DNA of 64,000 nt from Bactericera cockerelli (Eukaryota; Arthropoda; Insecta; Hemiptera; Triozidae): contig CM044966.1 of assembly GCA_024516035.1 (NCBI GenBank), positions 1,852,808 through 1,916,807 on the forward strand, in the 5' to 3' direction. A model generated the notes under the pieces. That model saw only the letters and a list, made by a program, of their open reading frames with translations, was not told the DNA's origin and did no database searches. The stretch's first letter is position 1. The number at the start of each line of letters is the position of its first letter. Shown one piece after another: positions 47,229 to 58,658 of this stretch. The translations under genes and the position numbers were made by a program.

Positions 47229-47472
47229 TCTCTATATATAAAACAGAAAAAAGGACTACCTACCTACCTACCTATGTTTGTTTGTCCGGAGTTGTTTAGC
47301 CAAAACGGTAAGAGATAGCGAAAAATGTCTCAGAATTGACCCCCCCAAAACCATTATCGCTTTGTCCAGAATAATTATAAAAAGTTCAAAAAGGCATTGC
47401 TGTCCAGCAGTACGGCCATGCCTTAGTAAATTTGAAATTTAGTCCCGTTGCAAAGCACGGGCAAACGGCTAG
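47229..47472 (+). mobile_element. Non-autonomous Helitron-like element
   Basis: Starts TCTCTATATATAAAACAG and ends CCCGTTGCAAAGCACGGG (hairpin), CAAACGG, CTAG. Inserted between A (47228) and T (47473). Contains a CTAC-repeat. No coding capacity. Confidence 0.78.
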
Positions 47473-47504
47473 TGGCTTATATACGTAAAGAGGAAGTCCA
47501 TGTT

Positions 47505-47612
47505 CTTATGATGGTTGATCGCACTTAGAAATATGTGGTTCAGAACGAGCCAAATTTTCAAGCAAAGTTGGCTGGAGACCATCACACCTCCAGCTGTAGT
47601 GAAGCTGGTTAC
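47505..47612. repeat. Dispersed repeat related to 17181-17300
   Basis: Reverse complement of the AGCTGGAGG..GATGGTCT ... GATCAACCATCAT segment at 17211-17301. Confidence 0.6.
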
Positions 47613-47621
47613 AACAAGTCT

Positions 47622-47770
47622 TCATATTTGTGTCAGTCACCCTCGTGATATCACATCTACTAGAACCCGCTCTACAAAATCCACGCTGAAACCGGGACTT
47701 GAACCACCGACCTCCAGGTTACAAGTCCGCCGCCTTCTCGATCAAGCTACTCAGGTGGTAGCTGAGGTCG
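47622..47770 (-). mobile_element. SINE, family B
   Basis: Reverse family B unit; tail GTGATATCAC, box B GGGACTTGAACCACC, head end ATCAAGCTACTCAGG. Confidence 0.8.
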
Positions 47771-48046
47771 GTAATAATAATAATATCGCCTTATTTAAAC
47801 AGCCCGATTAGGACTAATAAGTCCCATTATTCCAGCAGTAACCCCAAGACGTATAACAAAATGGACGAAGTTTTCTATTTGTAAAAACTAAATAAAGCAT
47901 TTATTAAATCAAGACGTATTATTATGTGGTGAAAATCCCAAAATTGGAGGATTACATGACTTGTCCTGGCTGGGTTTCGAACCCGCGACCTCTGGAACCT
48001 GTGGATTCACAGAGTGCCGCCTTTACCACTGAGCTACCGGGACAGA
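47771..48046 (-). mobile_element. SINE, family C with a small insertion
   Basis: (AAT)n tail at 47773-47785, the usual body, an extra ~55 bp around 47857-47911 flanked by the repeated word AAGACGTAT, then the head with GGGTTTCGAACCCGC and CCACTGAGCTACCGGGAC. Confidence 0.8.
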
Positions 48047-48069
48047 CAGACCGGGACGCAACGGTGGCT

Positions 48070-48165
48070 GCTTACAACAACTTTAGGAAACACTGGAGCT
48101 ATATTTCAAGCAAAGACCATCACTCCCCCCGCTGTAGCCACCCTGGCTAAAGCAACAACAAGTTT
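48070..48165. repeat. Dispersed repeat fragment (17181 family)
   Basis: AAGCAAAGACCATCACTCCC, then GCTGTAGCCACCCTGGCT; a shortened relative of 47560-47612. Confidence 0.5.
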
Positions 48166-48295
48166 GAGAACCACTGATATCTTGTTTCTCTCGTTATAGC
48201 AAGTTTATCAGTTGATAACCTTGACGGATTTAGGTGGACCAAAACATAAAACGTAGCTTATCATCTTGCAGCAAGAATCAGACAGAAGTCGTACC

Positions 48296-48585
48296 CAGCC
48301 TCCGTGGCGTATTGGTTGTGACTACTGCGCGTAGTCCAGAGATCTCGAGTTCGAATCCCGGTTGGGGCAGACTTTTTGAAGAAAATTCCTCCTAACACGT
48401 GAGGTTCATGTGGGTAGCTGGTACGATTCCCAGCGATAAAACCCCCGTTCTCACTTCTTCATAAAAAAATTATCCCATAAAATATATAAGACCTGTTTGA
48501 CTGTTAGAGTAAAGGGACTTTTCAGTCTTACCTCGGCAGTATAAACAAGGTATATTTTATTCTATTCTATTCTACTTCTAATCAG
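48296..48585 (+). mobile_element. tRNA-derived SINE, family F
   Basis: Head CCTCCGTGGCGTATTGGTTG with box B GAGTTCGAATCCCGG, then GGCAGACTTTTTGAAGAAAA and GTAGCTGGTACGATTCCCAG as in 26365-26731. The 3' part differs and ends in a (TTCTA)n tail. Confidence 0.8.
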
Positions 48586-48774
48586 GACGTTAAAACCAAC
48601 CTCGCCTGATGGTTACCTTCCACTAAAGAGTGTTATTTTTATCAATATAGGTATACCAACCAGTTGCATGATATTCTCCTATAAACTTACACAACACTCG
48701 TATGACAAGCAATATGCTGTTTCAGTACTACCTAGGACCTAGGTATGTATATAGGCAGTTATACTTGATCAGTA

Positions 48775-48875
48775 TATTCATAATATTATGTATATTGTAT
48801 ATACATAATATGTATAATATTGTATATACATAATATGTAAATTATAATATTGTATATACATAATATGTATATTGG
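48775..48875. repeat. Self-complementary AT tandem repeat
   Basis: Repeats of TATTGTATATACATAATATG, period about 35 bp, each unit nearly palindromic. Confidence 0.75.
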
Positions 48876-50097
48876 CATAATACTTGATGAGAATACGGTA
48901 ATTTATGAAGTCTACGGTATGTGCATGTGCATGTAATTGGTGACTTGGCATTAAATTTTCATTGCCGGCTATTTTACTTTGATGACCAACGAGGTTAAGT
49001 GGCAGAGAATGCCTAAGGCATTAATTTGGCTCCGGATTACAAAACAACTGTATATTTAATTTTTTTTTCTCTATATTTTATTTTGTTAATTTTTTTTTCG
49101 ATTTTGGCCAGCTAGGAACCACGGAAAATGATAAATATTTGTTAATATTGATATTATTATTCTTTAACGGGAAAATGGTGTTTTTTTTAATTAACGAGAC
49201 GATCATTATTGAGTATGATTAGCCCACATAACTCCGGTGCTGATCGCTGCTCACATTAAATCGGCAACTCATTTTCCCTAATGTGATATAGTATAGTAGT
49301 GCTTTAATTAGACTGTCGGCTCGAGACAGGAAGTCCCATTACGGTAACATTACGATATAATTATGTTAGATCACTAAGGTTGGATCACTAAGGTGACTAC
49401 TGTAAAAACAGGAGATTATGAAACGTCCACAAATATGAAAAAATTTGAAATCGGAGAAAAAAAATATTTATTTTTTAACCAAAAAAGAACACAATTCCGA
49501 TTTTTAATATTAGCCCTTCTTGGAAATAAAATAAAATAATACATAATAATAGAAAATTCAGTACTTACAATTTCTTTAAAAAATATATTTATTTTTTGTA
49601 AATAATAACAATAAACAAATGAAAAAATAAACAGCAGAAAAAAAATGAACAAAATTTGACGTAATTTTTTTCTGGGTCAAACTACAGACAGTTTATATCT
49701 ACAATTCTACACTCACAAAATGATACTACGCTGTGTGTCTAGGTTTTTTACTGATAGATGATCGGCTGATAGCTGGTTATGTGCATAATATCCATGGCCT
49801 TCTAGTCTATACTAGTGGATTTAACTCAGTCAAGATTAGCGGGCTTACCATATATAATTATGTATGTAGCGCTGGCAGGCGCGGTCGGTGGGAAAAAGTT
49901 TTGGGGGTGCTGCCATATAAACTGGACTTTTTATTTATACTTATTTTAAACATGACAAGTAAATGGTACAAAAATTTATAAAAATGACAGTTTACATAAT
50001 TCATATTATTTTTAACTGAACTTATGCTAGTTTTTGTTGGCTGTCGTCATGCCACACTGGGATGACTAAAAATGGAATTTGTTAGAGTCGTTCTTTG
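48876..50097. other. Intergenic, only repeat fragments
   Basis: A fragment related to SINE G body (GGTTAAGTGGCAGAGAATGC, 48992) and one related to SINE E (GATCGCTGCTCACATTAAA, 49222). The 82-codon frame at 49733-49981 has no recognised motif and I do not call it a gene. Confidence 0.5.
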
Positions 50098-50520
50098 GGT
50101 TGGGTGGAAGAGATTGTCATAGGCGATAACCCTGTCCTTTAGTTAGGACAATTAATGTTTAAACATATTTTTCTATTCTTTTTCCTTTTTATTGTATACT
50201 AGCGGGCTGTCGCCGTTTTGCGGGCCGAGCATGGCCGTGAAAGCAAAAAATCTTTTTTCGCCAATGCAGGTGTTGTAGTGGGAATTTCGAAAAATCCCGT
50301 CTTATTGCACATCTAGACTATAAGACAAAGCTACGTACCAAATTTCAGCTTCCTAGGACTTACGGTTTGGGCTGTAGAGCGATGATCAGTCAGTGGTCAG
50401 TCAGTCAGTGACTTTGACATTTATATATTAAGATATTGTTTCCATTTTTTAAATGTTAATAAAATTAGTTGTGTACTGTACATAATCTTTTTTTAATATT
50501 TAATAAAGTATTTTAATTAT
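50098..50520 (+). mobile_element. Retrotransposon 3' end split by a Helitron
   Basis: GGGTTGGGTGGAAGAGATTG starts at 50098. The 3' UTR resumes at 50434 with TTGTTTCCATTTTTTAAATG and ends ATTTAATAAAGTATTTT plus an AT tail. It is the same sequence as the unbroken copy at 45775-45970. Confidence 0.75.
50199..50433 (-). mobile_element. Helitron-like element nested in a LINE 3' end
   Basis: On the minus strand it starts TCTTAATATATAAATGTC and ends GCCCGCTAG. Removing it joins TGTATA to TTGTTTCC, which matches the uninterrupted TATATTGTTTCC of the LINE copy at 45775-45970. The insertion is thus A|T with no duplication, as expected for Helitrons. Confidence 0.85.
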
Positions 50521-50696
50521 AATTATTATAAATAATAATATCTAAAGAGTTTGAGTTTGTTTACCATGCCAATCATAAAAACTATGTATCAACTTTACTA
50601 TTCTAGAAATGTGTGATAATTTTCATTGTGTACGAGTTAGGACTTGAGAAAATCCCGTCTTTTTCATTTTTGTTGGGAGAAGTAGGATTTGTAGTA

Positions 50697-50830
50697 GTAA
50701 ACTCTTTATTGAAATTTATTTACATAAATCACAAAGGGCGGGGGGACTATTGCCTGAGGCAATCTCTACCATCCAACCCATGACCTTGAAAGGAGTGCTT
50801 CAATAACTCCTCAGCACCGCCCACGCCTAG
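50697..50830 (-). repeat. Retrotransposon 3'-end remnant
   Basis: AAACTCTTTATTGAAATTTA, CATAAATCACAAAGGGCGG and GAGGCAATCTCTACCATCCA match 32687-32835. Confidence 0.55.
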
Positions 50831-50897
50831 TAGCTATATATGTACTAATTGTACTATTGTACTATATGTATTATTGTACTATATGTACTATTGTACT

Positions 50898-51342
50898 CAC
50901 TGAGATCATATAACATAGAGGGAACCTTACCTATCTCGAGTTGAACAAATTTATGTGTCCAACTTTGAACAGCTGATGGTCCCTCTTTGAACAAATCCCG
51001 GCTTCTGATTGGTTCAATTTATTTGAATTTTTTGTTTACCTCATGCAGTGGCGGATAACGAAACATCCTTGATTTTCACGTCACGTACCGAGGCCTTATA
51101 TTACTACATAATAAGTAGAAAATAATTAAAGTAAAAGAAGAAGGAAAGACAAAAATAACTAATATGTAAGAATGAAAAGAGTAAAAATATTATTTTAGAA
51201 GAATTAGGTAGTTTAGGTACGTGGTCCCTTCGCGAGAGAAAAATTACTACAACTCCGGCACTGATTTTGAAATCAGCTGATGGTCACTCTTGGACGCAAA
51301 TCCTGATACATAGGGTTCCCTCTATGTTATATGATCTCAGTG
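50898..51342. mobile_element. hAT-like MITE with 8-bp target duplication
   Basis: Ends CACTGAGATCATATAACATA... and ...TATGTTATATGATCTCAGTG form an inverted repeat of 29 bases. The flanks ATTGTACT (50890-50897 and 51343-51350) are identical, an 8-bp duplication typical of hAT. The interior contains sub-terminal CAGCTGATGGTC repeats. No transposase. The duplication word also occurs in the local left-flank repeat, so it is slightly less certain than it looks. Confidence 0.82.
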
Positions 51343-51465
51343 ATTGTACTATAATTTAATAATTTAATTATAATTTAATAAAATTATAATTTGTTTCTCT
51401 CTAGTATTGTGGCTCTTAGCCGACACTCTCAATAAAGTGGGTCTCTTGCACCATTTTTTTTTTTT

Positions 51466-51557
51466 TGCTTTATTAAATCTACGCTAAAACCGGGACTTGA
51501 ACCACCGACCTCCAGGTTACAAGTCTACCGCCTTATCGATGAAGCAACTGAGGTCGG
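51466..51557 (-). mobile_element. SINE, family B (5' part)
   Basis: Head end AGCAACTGAGGTCGGT at 51542-51557. The flank CCTAAATCTTATTAGAT is the same as that of the copy at 56589. Confidence 0.8.
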
Positions 51558-51726
51558 TCCTAAATCTTATTAGATTTGATATTTTCGGAAGTCAAAATTT
51601 TTCAAACAATGAAGTGAATCTATTAACATACATATATGATTCAATTGTCTGTGAAGGCATAAGGTTATCATAGAGTTCAATCGCTTTAAACTTGTAAAGA
51701 CTGTAACGTTATTTTTAGAACTTCGA

Positions 51727-52082
51727 CAATCTAACACCTCGGCCGAGGTGTGAACAACGTCCTATACAAAGAAAGAGACAGCGCGGTGGAGTGAAAGGTA
51801 ACAGAATCAAACACTTCGGCCGAGGTGTGAACAACGAACGGCATATACAAAGAATCAAACACCTCGGCCGAGGTGTGAACAACGTCCTATACAAAGAAAG
51901 AAACAGAGCGGCGGAGTGAAAGGTAACAGATTCAAACATTTCGGCCGAAGTGTGAGGAACACCCTATACAAAGGAAGAAACAGCGCGGTGGAGTGAAAGG
52001 TAACAGAATCAAACATTTCGGCCGAGGTGTGAACAACGCCCTATACAAAGAAAGAAACAGTGCGGCGGAGTGAAAGGTAACG
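51727..52082. repeat. Minisatellite with CACCTCGGCCGAGGTG palindrome
   Basis: Five units of about 78 bp (one shortened to 48). Each carries the 16-bp self-complementary CACCTCGGCCGAGGTG or a variant (51735, 51812, 51860, about 51938, about 52015), then GAACAACGTCCTATACAAAG and GGAGTGAAAGGTAACAG. Confidence 0.9.
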
Positions 52083-52467
52083 GTTAGAAATAAAACACAA
52101 GAAAAGCCTCAGTTATCAAACAAGAAATAATGATAAGCTAGACCGGTAGTTATTTGTTTTAAGGTTCATATTACGAATCCACACTACCTAAAGGGTGTAA
52201 AACTGGGTGCGACAAAAATTACAAGTAAAAATTTGTTTGAACCTAGAAATTTGTGTAGATTTCAAAACTGTCATAAAAAATACCATTTAAAATTCCTAAG
52301 TTGACTTTGAGATCACCTTGAAAAGGGCATCCAAGAAACTTCTAAAACTCTAAAGGTCACCATTAAATGCACCCTTTAGACTTATTTAGATCTATGAAAA
52401 TGATCCTTGAACAGATTTTTTATCATCACTAGATATCGAGAATGTCTTTATGTCTCGCTTATAATGT

Positions 52468-52670
52468 TGGGTGGAAGAGATTGCCGCAGGCAATAATCTC
52501 GCCCTATAGTTAGGACATTATTATTTTCTTCTTTATTATTTATTTATTTGCAAACAATTTTATCATTTATTAATTTTCAAACTATTTTATATTGTAAATA
52601 TTATAATTATATTTTGTCCTTCTAATGAAGCTTGATATAATAATAATGGGAGACCCTGTATAATAGAAAT
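52468..52670 (+). mobile_element. Non-LTR retrotransposon 3' end
   Basis: TTGGGTGGAAGAGATTGCCG, CAGGCAATAATCTCGCCCTA, TAGTTAGGACATT, then an A/T-rich tail. Confidence 0.65.
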
Positions 52671-53391
52671 ATTGTTTGACTTTTATAATTATCTTCCTTT
52701 TCCCTTATAATTTTACTTTACTTATCCTATAATCAGGAAAGTATTGTATTTAAGTCTTGTAAATTTTGCAAATAGGTTGTTATCTACATAATTGCTTTAT
52801 CAATATTTGATGAGAAACTTCGTTTTCTTGTGTTCCTAGAATCTATTATGCATGTGAGTTATGTCGAAAAGAGCTATGAATTAATGATGATGATTTTTAT
52901 TTTAGGGGTTGGACAATAAGTCTTGGTCAGACGTCAAAAAAACTGGGCTTCATAAACCAATTTTACTTCATTTTTCAAAATCTCATCAATGGTAATTTTT
53001 TACAATGATTTCCCAACTTGTTAGATTAGAAGGCAGTAAGGGTCAGTGACCTACTCTATCTTGAGGACATGCATTACATGAATACATTCACTACTTTGTA
53101 AGAACCTATGAGATTGCTACTGGCACTCACTATAGTCTTATTAGGGTCAACATTATTCAGCTGTTCCCAAACTAAAGGAACAGCTATAAGTTGATAAGAA
53201 TCTACCCCACCATATCAGTATCAGTATCAGTATAAACAGAAAAGTGAGAAGTTGTATTAGATGTACATGAATATCTATAATTGATTAACCCTCCTTAAGA
53301 AAAAAAAAATTAACCCTCCAAGGGGTAGCATGATCATTTGGTCACAGTAACGGTCATTTTTGAATCCAGTGTGTGAGGAAACATGAGCCGA

Positions 53392-53667
53392 ATTTTTCTT
53401 TCTAACCAAAGTTGACCAAACGGGAATAAAATGAACCAAACTGGAAGCAAATCATTTTTCTTTTGGAAGAGGAAAAATTTCCACTTCCAAAGTTAACCAA
53501 AGTGGAAGTAGAAAATTCTTGCTTCCAGTTTTTTTATAGGTTAAGTCCATTGTTTATCTTTAAAAGTAACCAAACGCATTTTTCTTTCACGAATGACCTT
53601 GGAATAAAATGGAAATATTTGGAAAAACCTAACCTGGAATTTTTTTTTGGTTAGAAAGAAAAATACA
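53392..53667. mobile_element. MITE, inverted copy of the 40747 family
   Basis: Inverted ends TTTTTCTTTCTAACCAAAG and TTTGGTTAGAAAGAAAAA. The interior is the reverse complement of 40770-41030. The open frames across it come from this repeat and show no protein motif. Confidence 0.75.
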
Positions 53668-55452
53668 GCTATGTTGTGACAAAATAAAACAATTTGAATC
53701 AGAAAGAGATACAGTTTTATTTTAAAACGTTGCTGCCCACATATTTGAAGGTTGCTTAAAAACACAGCATATCAATCAATACATAAGGAGTAGGCATTTT
53801 TTAATACACATATTTCTTTTTCTTTCTTAATGAGTTTTCCATTTTCTTTCTCCATTATAGTGTACTTCTCTATCTTTCATAGGAACTCAATGTTAGTTAC
53901 ATCAGATTAATTTTCCAGCCCCAGTCATATTCTGAACTTTGGATGAAAAGTATGAGTCAAAAATAATTCAGGCCTTCAAGGCTTAACAGCCGGGTAGAGA
54001 TGTGGCTGCTAGGTCCCTGCTACCATATACATACTAATATAGATGAGCAGAGACGTTGCAGCTACATCTCAACTCTCAACCCAACCATAATTTGCTCAAG
54101 AACATTATAAAGTACTCCTGTGAGCATAAACAACATTAAGGTAGGCTAATAAATGGTTTAAATCTATTTCACACAATAAAAGCTGCAAATTTTGTTCAAT
54201 TGAGCTGAAATTTTCAATGTATATTCCAACTATACATGTTTGAAACTTAATATTTAATTATTGAATGACACTTTGTTAAGCAACATTGAGCTAAGCTAAG
54301 ACATAATTCAAAATTTATTTATCAGAATAAAAGCCACAATTTTTCTCCAACCAACCTGAAATTTTCAGGGTATGTTATGTTCTATGCATTAATATTTATT
54401 ATTTAATTTTTGAATGACACTATGAAACAATGCAATGGGTCTAATGCACTAGGCTAAGAAATTATTCCAATGTAAAATGAAATTATAGGTATGTAAATTG
54501 TCAAGGGTTTTTCACGTACAGTTCACCTCTGAAGTGAGCTATGATAACTAGTATTTTATGACATTAACCTGTTCAAAATCATTTATTACTTTTTGTTAAT
54601 ATACTATCTATGATTTAGGTGTTTAATCATCTATCAGAAATACTTAAAAAATAAAACAAGTATTACTCGGGATGTTCATATAAGAAAACTACAGGTTTTT
54701 TTTTTTTTTTTTTTGCCCTTACGATCTTGGTATTTTTCCTTGACTCTATTGTTTTTCTTTTTATCTGTATATATTTTGTAAAATAAAACTACAATTTAAG
54801 TTGTGAATATGTTATTAATAATAGTTTTTCCAAACAACTAAATGTAATGTTACATAACAATGATAAAATACCCTTAAACATACCATATCTCACATAAAAC
54901 TGTTAACTTATCCTACTTGATTTTTTATCTGTCAAAAACCAAGTCAAATTGTTGTTTTGCATCATTACAGAGAGGTATTTGCCACTTTTTCTACATAATG
55001 ACAAAGTGGCACTTCTGTTATCTATCTCAAAACTAGTATTAAATATGTATAAGCATTGTTTATTTTGAATGCATTTATAAAATACTAGCTAAAACCCGAG
55101 ACTTTGTTGCCATTTTTACCTGAGACTTCCATACTATTTGGAACTAATAAAAATCCTTTCTTAGTATACACCTATAAACCAAAAGGAGACTGTGCTAAAT
55201 TGGGAACCATTTGGTTCAGTCATTTGCGAGTTCTCTTGATTATGCCATTTAGGATTCAAACCCACAACTTTGTCAGTAACAAATGCTGTGAACCACGGAG
55301 GTCAGCTACTGACATTACTTACAATGTTATTTTACTACAAACTCTTGCTGAAGAACTCTAATCATTGTACTCATTTGATAGTACATGAGAATCAAGCACA
55401 CTTGAAATCCCTGTAAATTGAAGCTCTAGTTAACTCAATTCTTCAGCCCTTC
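53668..55452. other. Intergenic, nothing recognised
   Basis: AT-rich sequence with a poly-T run (54695-54714). There are two loosely similar stretches on the theme CAA(T/C)TGAGCTGAAATTTTCA (54197 and 54350). No gene or element boundaries seen. Confidence 0.5.
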
Positions 55453-55592
55453 TTTTAGGGCAAAAATAAATAGACCTTTTAGTAATACCTCTGAAGCACT
55501 AAGTTTTGGTTTGTCTGCTGTCTTAGATGGGGAAAACAAATGCAATGACTTTAGTTATCATTAATCATTTATGGAATAATTTTGCCCTTAAT
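55453..55592. mobile_element. Small MITE, same family as 43535
   Basis: Left TTAGGGCAAAAATAAATAGA and right GAATAATTTTGCCCTTAA are inverted ends. The interior AATACCTCTGAAGCACTAAG ... CTTAGATGGGGAAAA matches 43570-43625. Confidence 0.65.
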
Positions 55593-56588
55593 ATCCCAAT
55601 AACTCGAAACTCTAGATATGATACTTCGGTCCCTTAAATATTGAGTAAATAAGATTATACTGTACATATTTCTACAATTTAGAGTGTTAAGTACCAGTGA
55701 GGTAGTTAGGATAGTCAAAATAATTACTATGATTTATCACTGTCAAACAAAAGTAAAAAACAAAATTACATAATTATATAAATGAAAAAATTCAACTTTT
55801 CTTCCCTCAAGTAAAGTGACAAGTTGAAATTTTTAATTTAAATAGTAATGAAGCTACTTGACAAAGTATCCTTGTTGGATAATTATAAAACTACGTACCT
55901 CAGCAATATTATTGGTAGGTATCTTTGCTGTATTGTAGATAATATAGCTCAGTGACACAGATGGCAATAACAACTGGAATTTGAATTTAAAATTAATTAC
56001 AAAAACAGAGGGAAACTTGTGGTGCAAGTTTTTTAGCTATCTATGATCAAATTAATATCAAATTAGATAGTAAATACCTATTTTTTTCCTTCAAAATCGT
56101 GAATTCAAACGCACAGCGATAGTGAATTGGTAGACATTCGTGACATAATAAACTTCCTACGGATTAGATAATTATTCAATGAGAAATAAAAAAAGTTATC
56201 AGTAATTGATAACAGAGATGACTATAAAAAATAGTAAGATTACGTACACGGAATAAAAGACATTTGTTAATTCTGTTCTTGAAATATTTGTGGCGTGTGT
56301 AATCATAAAACCTGCCTACAACTTCGAACTTGTGCGCTACTTTTGTTTTGTCTGTAATTGAGAGCCACCTTTTTCCGGAAATGAGTGAACAAAATATCTT
56401 TGTTTTTATTTATAGTTCGCTTTATATCCGTTGAGAGCAGCACCAGTCGAGGATCTAGATTTACACTGTTGCCAAGCTGTTCATAGGCTAGATTTTAAGA
56501 TTTAGCTAAGATGGCTAGATTTCAGGCCTCTTTCACGTGTCGTAGTTGTACTGTTCATTGTAGTCATATCAGATCTAATAAGATTTAG
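55593..56588. other. Intergenic, nothing recognised
   Basis: No repeat family or coding segment identified. Confidence 0.45.
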
Positions 56589-56725
56589 GACCGACCTCAG
56601 TAGCTTGATAGATAATGCGGCGGACATGTAACCTGGAGGTCGGTGGTTCGAGTCCCGGTTTCAGTGTAGATTTAATAAAGCGAGTTTGAGTAGTTGTGAT
56701 ATCACAAAAGTGATTAACACAATTA
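56589..56725 (+). mobile_element. SINE, family B
   Basis: ACCGACCTCAGTAGCTTGAT, box B GGTTCGAGTCCC, tail GTTGTGATATCACAAAAGTG. The preceding flank ATCTAATAAGATTTAGG is shared with 51557. Confidence 0.85.
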
Positions 56726-57252
56726 TGATAACGATAACCATTAAACTTTTAAAAGAACTTAGTCAAATCAAATCAGATTAAAAATGAACCTGAAATCTTT
56801 AGACTTCATACTATCTGAAAGCCATAGAAAGTATTGTTTTCATGTTTGTGTGTGTGTGTGTTTTTTTTTTTTTAATTGTGACTCTCCTGATTCCAAAAAA
56901 AAAGAATATTTATGAAATCGTATGTTCGCATGTATGTTAAGTAACTATGTAGATTTGTAATTATATGTATACATGACGTCCCCACCCTCGACGTCCAACA
57001 TAATTATTCAGATATAAAAAGATCCAAAAATACAAAGATGCAAAGTCCGTCCACATTTCTCATGAATACATTAAGATACAACCCATGATGATAGTAATAA
57101 TTCTTCCTATTGATTTGATCAAAGATCTTACCTATTTTACAAAAAATATTGGTGAGAATGTTTCGGTGATGCTAATATTTTGATAATGATTTTATCATAG
57201 GTTTATTACGTGAATGGTAGATAGTAATGATGATTCTGTTTTAATAAATATA

Positions 57253-58010
57253 CAGTAGAATCTCGCTAAATCGAAATCGAAGGGACTGGAGCAAAATTTC
57301 GATTTATCGAGATTTTCGAATTATCGAGATTTCGATTTAACGGGAGGGGTGAAATAAAAATTTGAATTATCGAGAGTTTTCAACAAGATTTTTTTAATGA
57401 AACAATAGGTACATATCTCGTAATATTGTATGTATTATTCAGGTTGTACAAACATATACCTACTTACAAACAAGAGTATGGATACATACTCGTACCTATC
57501 TATTTTGTGAAATAGTCAGTGATCATACTCGTACCTATCTATTTTGTGAAATAGATCAGTCAAAACACTCAAAAATGGAAATCGAGATTACGCAATGAAC
57601 GGTAGGCACCTATAAACTTCTATACGCAAGGAAACTTTACAGACAACTAGAGTTCAAAGCAGATTTTTAGTGTTCACGGGGTGGTCATTCCTAGTTAAAA
57701 GCATTCAGGTTCGTACAGGTTCTTGCAAGCTTACATAATGTAGAGGAAATTTCGGTTTACAAGACGTACTGAAAGAGAAATTTCGATTTACAGAGCGTGT
57801 TACCTAACTGTAACTACAAAATTCGATTTATAAGAAGTACTGAGATGATAATTTCGATTTATAGAGCGTATACCCATCACAAAATCATTTCGGATTAGCG
57901 AGGGGACCGGAATGCATGCATTTTTTTCGATTTATCCAAGGGCCAAAGAATTTCTTCGAATTATCGAGATTTTCGATTTAACGGGATTTCGATTTAGCGA
58001 GATTCTACTG
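57253..58010. mobile_element. pogo/Tigger-like element with perfect 26-bp TIRs
   Basis: Flanked by TA on both sides (57251-57252 and 58011-58012). The first 26 bases (starting CAGTAGAATCTCGCTAAATC) are the exact reverse complement of the last 26. The interior repeats TTTCGATTTA(T/A)CGAGA-like words near both ends. No transposase frame, so non-autonomous. The TA duplication and CAGTAGAA start fit the Tc1/mariner-pogo group. Confidence 0.82.
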
Positions 58011-58658
58011 TACTAATATATTAGTAGATACTAGTAGTTTTAATAATAATCATGCACATCTAGTACAACTTCTCACTTTTCTGTTTAATTTATGCTGATA
58101 CTGATACAGGAATAGATATTTTGAAAAAAATACTCTCGATGTTCAATGTCATGGTGATATTGATGTGAATAGTAAAGTTAAGGTGAATAAAGATGTTGTT
58201 GATATTGAAAACATGCATCAGAACCTAATGAACCAGAAAATTCACTAGAGGGCATCGAGGTAGCCTGAACATTTAACAGGTAAATAAAATTATGATCTTC
58301 CTTCCGATTGTGCGTACTGTGTAAATATTGATGTAAATAACTTTGAAGATTTTATTTATCTATACAATGTACAGACTTTGAACTCCCTATTTGCATCTGC
58401 GTATTTGATGAAAACATCGCAGAAGTGGCAGCAAGAAAGAAAGAACCTAAGTATACAAATAGTAAAAATAAGGGCTATGTATTTCAATCTTTGGCGATAG
58501 AGACCATGAGGGAGTGTTGCTTCGAAGAAATGGTTGGGCCAACTAGGTGAGAAATTGTTTAAATATACGGGTGGACCCCAAACTAAACAATTTCGTGCCC
58601 AAAGAATTGGTCTGTAACTAATATCAAAGAAGATGATGATAGAGAGTGTTATTGGGCC
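58011..58658. other. Intergenic, nothing recognised
   Basis: A long minus-strand frame from 58356 lacks any known motif and partly overlaps the AAAGGT repeat, so it is not called. Confidence 0.45.

Noticed and set aside
49733..49981. 82-codon plus-strand frame
   Set aside because: No motif, no homologous repeat and no splice support; its length is within chance expectation.
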